A stretch of 36,812 bases of DNA, from the NCBI GenBank assembly GCA_012960465.1, contig DUBF01000032.1, positions 1 to 36,812 on the forward strand, given 5' to 3'. Below are positions 30,852-36,812 of this stretch, one piece after another (the stretch's first letter is position 1; each line of letters starts with the position of its first letter). The position numbers were made by a program, and so were the translations under genes. This DNA comes from Rhodospirillales bacterium (GTDB lineage Bacteria; Pseudomonadota; Alphaproteobacteria; Rhodospirillales; UBA2165). The notes beneath the pieces are model-generated. The model saw only the letters and a program-made list of their open reading frames with translations. It had not been told where the DNA came from and searched no databases.

Positions 30852-33605
30852 ATGGATCAGGCACCCTCTTTCACTCCGCAAATAAGGCTACCAAACACAC
30901 CCGTACTGATTGCCGATCATCGGGGCGCTGCTATGCTAACAACAGACGGTGAATTGGTCACGCTTGATAAAAGCCAGGCTATACGGCAAGCTAAGACCAG
31001 CCCACCAATTTTGTGCCATGCCAAAGCAACGGCACGCTATCTGCAAACTAACGATTTTCCAGCTTTTGATCTTTTGGAACTCTTTGCTTTTGTGCGCCCG
31101 GCTCAATTTGCAGTGCCGACACCCCGGGGTCTTGCCAGTGTATTTGGCCTACCACGGCCAGACACCCCCGAAGAGGCTGCCGAAACACTTTTAACAATTG
31201 CCCACTCTTTGTTGAGTGAATTATTGACAGCCGAGACCCGGGTTTACACTCTCGCGTGGGGGATGGCACAGGCTGGATGGTCCTGGGGGCCTTCTGTCCT
31301 AAATGTCTTAGAACATAACAAACCAAAACGTCAGCCTAATAGCGCCCTCGAAGGCTTCAAGGTTTGGAACCATCTCTTAGAATGGGAAGAAGGCGCACCG
31401 GAGCCCCCTCCCGGTCACCTGAACGTCAATGTCACCGAGGTGACCGAGCGCTTGATAAAACTGCTAGGGGATAACTCTGAAGAACGTCCGCAACAGACAG
31501 AATACGCCATCGGAACAGCCGCAGCTTTCGTAGCAGCAGAAAAAGTAGGCACGCCAAAAATCGTCATAGCGGAGGCTGGCACTGGTGCTGGCAAAACTCT
31601 AGGGTATATCGCACCAGCCAGTGTATGGGCTGAAAAAAACGAAGGTCCAGTCTGGATATCAACTTTCACACGAAACCTGCAGCGCCAGTTAGAGAGCGAA
31701 CTCGATCGGTTGTACCCCGATCCGGTCGAGAAATCTATACGGGCAGTTGTCCGCAAAGGTCGCGAAAATTATCTTTGCCTGCTAAATCTGGAGGAATCCA
31801 TCGGCCAAGGTTCAGCGAACCAAAAATCCGGCAGCCAAAATGCTGAACTTATCACCCTTGGCCTGGTTGCCCGGTGGGTACAAGAAAGCAAAGACGGTGA
31901 TATGGTTGGGGGAGATTTTCCGGCTTGGCTATCCGATTTGATGGGTCGACGCCGCACAATTAATCTCACCGACACCCGTGGCGAATGTGTTTATGCGGCC
32001 TGTAGCCACTATAGAAAATGTTTTATTGAGAAATCATTACGACGAGCCAGGCGCGCCCGATTAGTAATTGCTAATCATGCCCTCGTTCTGATCCAATCCA
32101 TCTTAGAGGTCGATGATTTATACCGACCAACCCGATATGTCTTTGATGAAGGACATCATCTCTTTGATGCAGCTGATAGTGCTTTTTCAGCTCACCTTAC
32201 CGGCGTCGAAACCTCAGAGCTACGACGCTGGATTATTGGGGCGGAAGGACGGAGTAATTCGCGGGCCCGCGGCTTACAAAGCCGCATCAAAGACCTAATC
32301 TCCGATGATGACGATGCTATGGCAGCATTGTCACACACTATAGCAGCCACCCGTATCCTGCCAAACCAAGGCTGGCAAGAGCGCATTGCAAACGACAACC
32401 CCCACGGCCCAGCAGAGAAATTTTTAGCCCTCACGCGGCAGCAAGTATATGCTAGGGATAAAAATGCCAATGGCCTTTATGATATAGAAACTGCTGCTCA
32501 CCCGCCCGTTGATTATTTGGTAATTGCTGCAAAAGAGCTTGCAAATTCTCTAGGCGAAATATTACGACCTATTAAAAATCTGGTGCAAATTTTAAAAAAT
32601 AAATTAAACGACGAAACAGATGATCTTGATACATCAACCCACCATCGCATCGAGGCAATTTCAAAAAGTCTTGATCGGCGCTGCATTGGTCAAGTGACGG
32701 GATGGCAAAATATGCTGGAGAACCTCGCTAATGAGACGCCTAAAGAATTCGTCGATTTTATGTCGGTTGAGCGCCATCAAGGCCGCGAGTATGACGTTGG
32801 CTTACACCGCCATTTTATTGACCCGGCAAAGCCATTTGCCGAAAACATCTTAAACCGCTCCCACGGTGCTTTGATCACATCGGCGACCCTACGTGATAAC
32901 ACGAGTTGGGATTTTGCAACCGCTCGTACCGGTCTTAATTATATACCGGAGCCACCCTCACAAACTACGGTGCCATCGCCTTTCGACTACACCAAACAAA
33001 CACGGGTTTTTGTCGTGAGCGATATCGATAAAAATAATTTGGACCAATTAGCATTTGCCTACCGAGAACTCATGGTCGCGAGCGGTGGGGGGGCGCTTGG
33101 CCTATTCACCTCGGTTTTCAGATTGCGCCAAGTCCATCAACGGCTGGTTCAAAGGTCTGAGATGGATAAATTAATGCTACTCGCCCAGCATGTTGATCCA
33201 TTGGATACCGGTACACTCGTGGATATTTTCAGGGCGGAAAGGAATGCATGTTTGTTGGGCACCGATGCTGTTAGAGATGGGATTGATGTGCCCGGGCGGG
33301 CCTTGAGATTAATAATCTATGACCGGGTGCCGTGGCCACGGCCAACAATTCTCCACAAAGCTCGAAAAAACTATTTTGAATCAGAAGAATCAGATCTCAA
33401 ATATGATGATGCATTAACTCGCCTAAAGCTCAAACAAGCTTTTGGCAGACTAATACGCCGGATTGACGATTACGGTATTTTTATCATGCTAGACAGGGCG
33501 ATGCCTTCGCGTCTTAAAAGTGCGTTCCCTGAAGGGGTAGAAATTCAAAGATTGGGATTGGCAGAAATAGTTAAAGAGGTTAAAAACTTTCTTATCCAAT
33601 CATAA
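30852..33605 (+). CDS. DinG/XPD-like iron-sulfur DNA helicase
   Basis: A 917-residue superfamily 2 helicase. An N-terminal ~200-residue region of unknown role precedes the motor. Walker A is AEAGTGAGKT near residue 240. Four cysteines between Walker A and the DEAH box, C309, C379, C384 and C390, fit the [4Fe-4S] cluster of XPD/DinG helicases. The DEAH-type box is DEGH (432-435). The last motifs are TDAVRDGIDVPG and KQAFGRLIRR. DinG-type enzymes unwind DNA 5' to 3' and resolve R-loops or recombination structures. Its GC content is higher than that of lysK or the radical SAM gene on either side. The ATG at 30852 gives a sensible N-terminus. The stop lies inside a hairpin. Confidence 0.9.
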   Translation: MDQAPSFTPQIRLPNTPVLIADHRGAAMLTTDGELVTLDKSQAIRQAKTSPPILCHAKATARYLQTNDFPAFDLLELFAFVRPAQFAVPTPRGLASVFGLPRPDTPEEAAETLLTIAHSLLSELLTAETRVYTLAWGMAQAGWSWGPSVLNVLEHNKPKRQPNSALEGFKVWNHLLEWEEGAPEPPPGHLNVNVTEVTERLIKLLGDNSEERPQQTEYAIGTAAAFVAAEKVGTPKIVIAEAGTGAGKTLGYIAPASVWAEKNEGPVWISTFTRNLQRQLESELDRLYPDPVEKSIRAVVRKGRENYLCLLNLEESIGQGSANQKSGSQNAELITLGLVARWVQESKDGDMVGGDFPAWLSDLMGRRRTINLTDTRGECVYAACSHYRKCFIEKSLRRARRARLVIANHALVLIQSILEVDDLYRPTRYVFDEGHHLFDAADSAFSAHLTGVETSELRRWIIGAEGRSNSRARGLQSRIKDLISDDDDAMAALSHTIAATRILPNQGWQERIANDNPHGPAEKFLALTRQQVYARDKNANGLYDIETAAHPPVDYLVIAAKELANSLGEILRPIKNLVQILKNKLNDETDDLDTSTHHRIEAISKSLDRRCIGQVTGWQNMLENLANETPKEFVDFMSVERHQGREYDVGLHRHFIDPAKPFAENILNRSHGALITSATLRDNTSWDFATARTGLNYIPEPPSQTTVPSPFDYTKQTRVFVVSDIDKNNLDQLAFAYRELMVASGGGALGLFTSVFRLRQVHQRLVQRSEMDKLMLLAQHVDPLDTGTLVDIFRAERNACLLGTDAVRDGIDVPGRALRLIIYDRVPWPRPTILHKARKNYFESEESDLKYDDALTRLKLKQAFGRLIRRIDDYGIFIMLDRAMPSRLKSAFPEGVEIQRLGLAEIVKEVKNFLIQS

Positions 33606-33613
33606 TTGGATAA
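33592..33613. terminator. AT-rich hairpin over the helicase stop codon
   Basis: TTATCCAAT and ATTGGATAA form a perfect nine-base-pair stem around a CATA loop. The helicase TAA (33603-33605) spans the loop and the right arm, and TTATT follows. With only two G-C pairs it is a weak terminator; it could also influence translation of the next gene or protect the transcript end. Confidence 0.35.
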
Positions 33614-33663
33614 TTATTAATGTGCTATACGCTCGTGTTTCGCTTTATTATTTGAGGTATAAT

Positions 33664-35205
33664 TTGCCTAGACCAATTAAAATTTGCCTGATCCGACCGT
33701 CAATCGTTGTCCCAGCCAGTAATGCGATAACAATATTTACGCCGCCCCTTGGATTGGCTTATATCGCAGGTTCACTACGATCAGCCAAATTTGAGGTCCA
33801 AATGATTGATGCAGTTGGCGAATCATTAGATACTCGTCATCCATCCAATAATGACTGTTTTATTTATGGCCTTTCGCAAGAGCAAACGATTGATGGTATT
33901 GACCCGAATACCGATATTATTGGCATTGCTTTAGGCTTTTCTTTTGAATGGCCAACCTGCCGTGATTTAATGAATGCGGTCCGCACACGTTTTCCAAAGG
34001 CTCTGCTGATCGGCGGTGGCGAGCATATTACGGCTGTCCCGACCCAAAGCCTGGAAGACAGTGCGATTGATATTGGTGTCCTTGGTGAAGGGGAAGAAAC
34101 TGCAGTTGAAATCGCAATTGCTGTTTCTGAAAATAGGCTTAACCCGGAAGAAATCTCAGGCATCGTCTTTCGCAATGAATTGGGACAAATTCATATCAAT
34201 GAACGCCGGCCGCGAAAACGAGATCTTGATGATATTGCCCTTCCAGCCTGGGACTTAATGCCAATAGAAAATTATTTAGAGCGCGGTTATGGATTTGGCG
34301 TTAATCGCGGCCGTTCGATGCCTATGATGGCCAGTCGCGGTTGCCCCTATCAATGTACGTTCTGCTCCAACCCATCTATGTGGACAACTCGGTGGATAGC
34401 GAGAGACCCTGATTTATTACTTGATGAAATGCAGCTATATCAGGAAAAATATAATATTGAGAACTTTGATTTTTACGATTTAACAGCTATTGTAAAAAAA
34501 TCATGGATAGTTGACTTTTGCAAAAAGATCGAAGAACGCAACATGACTTTTACTTGGCAACTGCCAAGTGGAACACGCTCTGAAGCCATAGATAATGAAG
34601 TAGCGTCCCTACTATATAAATCAGGTTGCCGAAACATGTCCTACTCCCCGGAAAGCGGATCAGTCGGTGTATTAGAGCGTATAAAGAAAAAAATTAGTCT
34701 CGACTCAGTGATTAGGTCAATCGACGCTAGCTTTATAAATCATATGAATATTAAAACGAATATTATCTTTGGTTTTCCCGGGGAAACACTAAAAGAAATC
34801 TTTGAGTCATATCGCTTTATCATAAGAATGGCGATTGCAGGTGCTTATGATATCAGCATCTGGGCCTTTTCCCCATATCCTGGATCAGAACTTTTCAACA
34901 ACATTTCTACGACTGGGAAATTAAAAATGGATGATGCCTATTATGATAGTCTGCGTTCATATGCGGACCCATCTAAAACTGTTTCTTACAGTGTCCATAT
35001 CTCCGATAAACTTCTTAAAATTCTCCGATTTATAGGTACAGCATTATTTTATGTTGCCTCATGGAGCAGACGTCCAAATCGACCATTTAAAATAATTTGG
35101 AACTTGATGAATGGTAAACAAGAATCGAGAGCTGAACTTGGACTTTATAACCTATTACGCCATAATCGATTAGCAAAAATATTTACAAAACTGAGAAAAT
35201 CATAA
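33664..35205 (+). CDS. Radical SAM protein with N-terminal B12-binding domain
   Basis: About 513 residues. The N-terminal part (PPLGLAYIAGSLRSAKFEVQ, IIGIALGFSFEW, LLIGGGEHITA, GEGEETAVEI) is a cobalamin-binding domain. The radical SAM core has its cluster motif at C227, C231 and C234 (SRGCPYQCTFC), followed by FDFYDLTAIV and NIIFGFPGET. Such proteins do methylations or rearrangements on lipids, hopanoids, tetrapyrroles or natural products. The frame is open from a GTG at 33622, but TTG 33664 has GAGG six bases upstream and begins the conserved core, so I prefer it. A SAM methyltransferase gene follows 60 bases later. The substrate is unknown. Confidence 0.87.
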   Translation: MPRPIKICLIRPSIVVPASNAITIFTPPLGLAYIAGSLRSAKFEVQMIDAVGESLDTRHPSNNDCFIYGLSQEQTIDGIDPNTDIIGIALGFSFEWPTCRDLMNAVRTRFPKALLIGGGEHITAVPTQSLEDSAIDIGVLGEGEETAVEIAIAVSENRLNPEEISGIVFRNELGQIHINERRPRKRDLDDIALPAWDLMPIENYLERGYGFGVNRGRSMPMMASRGCPYQCTFCSNPSMWTTRWIARDPDLLLDEMQLYQEKYNIENFDFYDLTAIVKKSWIVDFCKKIEERNMTFTWQLPSGTRSEAIDNEVASLLYKSGCRNMSYSPESGSVGVLERIKKKISLDSVIRSIDASFINHMNIKTNIIFGFPGETLKEIFESYRFIIRMAIAGAYDISIWAFSPYPGSELFNNISTTGKLKMDDAYYDSLRSYADPSKTVSYSVHISDKLLKILRFIGTALFYVASWSRRPNRPFKIIWNLMNGKQESRAELGLYNLLRHNRLAKIFTKLRKS

Positions 35206-35265
35206 AAAGAATAGTGATATATTAAAAAACGTTAATTTTAAAAAATTTATGCTTAAGTAGAACTT

Positions 35266-36012
35266 ATGTTCAATCAAAATAAAATTGATGCAATCCTAAC
35301 AAGCTATCCTCGAGTACGGCCGCCTTTAACGTCTGAACATGAAAAATTATACGTACGAGAATATAAGAATAACCGCGAAGGCGGCCGCAAGGTTGATAGT
35401 TTAGCACAAAGACTTGAAACCTGGATGCATCGTCAAATAATTACGTGTAAATCTTCAGATTTGCTTGAACTCGGAGCAGGCACCCTCAATCACATAAGGC
35501 ATGAAAATCAAAATAAAATTTATGATATTGTTGAACCTTTCGCAGAGCTTTACCAAAATAGCTCACGATTAGATCAAGTGCGCGATATTTACAGTTCGTT
35601 AGAAGAAATTTCACAAGATAAGATATATTCAAGAATTGTATCAATCGCAACACTGGAACACATGACAAATTTACCGCGAGAGATTGCCCTGAGTGCTACA
35701 CATATGGGAAATAATAGTATATTCCAAGCTGGCATTCCGAGCGAAGGCGGGGTTTTATGGTGGCTAGGTTGGCGCTGTACAACTGGCCTTTCTTATTGGC
35801 TTAGAAACCGTCTAGATTATGGTGTCCTTATGCGCCACGAACACGTTAACAAAGCAACTGAAATCATCGCAATCGTAGAGTACTTTTTTGAGAATGTGAA
35901 AATTAAGCGATTCCCGATGCCGTTCCACTTTCTAAGTTTTTACACTTATCTTGAAGCAACAAAACCACATATGGATCGCGTTGAACAGTTAATTACTTCT
36001 ACAAAAGAATAG
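35266..36012 (+). CDS. SAM-dependent methyltransferase-like protein
   Basis: 248 residues. A SAM-binding motif I, DLLELGAGTLNHI, lies at 65-77, followed by an acidic position (IVEP) and IVSIATLEHMTNLP, a usual post-motif stretch of class I methyltransferases. The later part is rich in aromatic residues (LWWLGWRCTTGLSYWL, HFLSFYTYLE) and may form a hydrophobic acceptor pocket or touch the membrane. It follows the radical SAM gene on the same strand, so both may act on one lipid or glycan substrate. It ends four bases before the convergent membrane protein gene. The precise reaction is unknown. Confidence 0.72.
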   Translation: MFNQNKIDAILTSYPRVRPPLTSEHEKLYVREYKNNREGGRKVDSLAQRLETWMHRQIITCKSSDLLELGAGTLNHIRHENQNKIYDIVEPFAELYQNSSRLDQVRDIYSSLEEISQDKIYSRIVSIATLEHMTNLPREIALSATHMGNNSIFQAGIPSEGGVLWWLGWRCTTGLSYWLRNRLDYGVLMRHEHVNKATEIIAIVEYFFENVKIKRFPMPFHFLSFYTYLEATKPHMDRVEQLITSTKE

Positions 36013-36016
36013 GTGC

Positions 36017-36812
36017 TTAGTACTTATGGTTTTTTGGCTTTTTCCAATCATGAACCAATAACCAACTCCTCCCTTTTTTTTGAAATAAGTATGATTTATC
36101 CCTGCTAAGGCTTACGCCAAAATATTCAGGCAGACCAGATATAAGCGAGTGCACAACAACATAGGTTTTGTTTGCAATACTATCTAACCGAGATCGAACT
36201 TTTGCAGGGGTTGGCTGTGTAAATGCAGAAATATAACCAGTACCAAGCTGATTCAAATAATAATATGTAATCTTATTAGATTCTCCAGTCCCCATAGGAT
36301 CTAGGACAAAGACTAATCCTTTTCTCGGAATTAAAGTCCTCAAATCTTTTGCTACATCAGTGAAATGTGGTTTAGGTGGTTCCAAATCAAATCGTATTTT
36401 ATGAGCAAACCCTAGAGGCAATATAACTACTAGGACAATAGCTGTTACTTTTACCAAATTAGGAAACTCATTTAAAATATTTCGGTGTTTCAAAAAATAC
36501 AACCCGCCAATAGAAATAAATGCGGTAGCGACCATTCCATTATGTGTACTATAACGCCAAAAAGAAACCGCAGTTGCAGCGGAAGATGCTGGAAAGGCTG
36601 CAACATAGGCTAAAAACAAGAACGCCATATAAATTAAAAATATGCTCGCTGCCAAAATAGATATCATATCAAAATCTGTTTTGAATTTAATCAATCCTTT
36701 TACACCAAAATAACATGCAATTACCATTGGACCAAAAAATCCAATTTTTTTAAAAGCAACATAACCCATACTCTGCAAAATTTCAGGGATCACCTCGAAA
36801 TTCCACGAATTC
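36017..36812 (-). CDS. Polytopic membrane protein, C-terminal part (cut by window edge)
   Basis: The frame is open to base 36812 with no stop, so the N-terminus is missing; a GTG at 36793 is only an internal possibility. Four hydrophobic segments are visible (around MVIACYFGVKGL, ILAASIFLIYMAFLFLAYVA, ATAFISIGGLYFL and TAIVLVVILPLGF). A soluble C-terminal domain of ~120 residues follows (FTDVAKDLRTLIPRKGLVFV, TYYYLNQLGTGYI). Many TM helices followed by a small soluble domain resemble the end of a GT-C type glycosyltransferase or of an O-antigen-processing protein, but no hallmark motif lies in this part. The family is unassigned. Confidence 0.65.
   Translation of the reverse strand, partial: NSWNFEVIPEILQSMGYVAFKKIGFFGPMVIACYFGVKGLIKFKTDFDMISILAASIFLIYMAFLFLAYVAAFPASSAATAVSFWRYSTHNGMVATAFISIGGLYFLKHRNILNEFPNLVKVTAIVLVVILPLGFAHKIRFDLEPPKPHFTDVAKDLRTLIPRKGLVFVLDPMGTGESNKITYYYLNQLGTGYISAFTQPTPAKVRSRLDSIANKTYVVVHSLISGLPEYFGVSLSRDKSYLFQKKGRSWLLVHDWKKPKNHKY

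Noticed and set aside
36807-36812. GAATTC at the right end as a biological signal
   Set aside because: It is an EcoRI recognition sequence at the very edge, most simply a cloning or partition boundary; it says nothing about function.

Overview
The window looks like a clone-sized piece of chromosome from an uncultured, AT-rich alphaproteobacterium, probably marine and Rhodospirillales-like. The evidence is a class I lysyl-tRNA synthetase, a DUF3035-type lipoprotein directly behind ribF-ileS-lspA, a tadA/rluB/rsmD neighbourhood, an endonuclease-type MutL, and several TPR-glycosyltransferases. Placement below class level is inference. Both ends cut through genes. There are no rRNA or tRNA genes, CRISPR arrays, transposases or phage genes that I can see.

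Region 1 (1-2054, minus strand) is visibly richer in GC than what follows. It carries inositol-1-phosphate synthase, an inositol-monophosphatase-family protein and the first 29 codons of a nucleotidyltransferase, with overlapping reading frames. Together they suggest a route from glucose-6-phosphate to an activated inositol or other cyclitol product. A ~700-base AT-rich gap separates it from the rest.

Region 2 (about 2750-16820) is accessory. It holds two TPR proteins with O-GlcNAc-transferase-like (SPINDLY-type) catalytic halves, a third TPR protein with a GT9-like half, a GT61 glycosyltransferase, a GT-A-like glycosyltransferase that may start on ATC, a SAM methyltransferase and an EamA exporter. 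Mixed in are a small zinc-ribbon protein, a decayed OsmC-family pseudogene, an arylsulfotransferase, a VanA-like Rieske oxygenase and a divergent IclR regulator. The likely themes are protein or surface glycosylation and aromatic or sulfated phenol metabolism.

Region 3 (17088-33605) is mostly housekeeping. ribF-ileS-lspA-lipoprotein-pgi-mutL read rightward with short gaps or overlaps. rsmD, rluB and a class I amidotransferase-type hydrolase form an overlapping leftward operon, divergent from tadA. An SMP-30-type lactonase and lysK follow leftward, then a rightward DinG/XPD-like iron-sulfur helicase.

Region 4 (33664-36812) has a B12-binding radical SAM protein, a SAM methyltransferase and, on the other strand, the C-terminal part of a polytopic membrane protein that runs off the window. 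These resemble envelope lipid or polysaccharide tailoring genes. Start codons other than ATG, TTG in particular, seem frequent.
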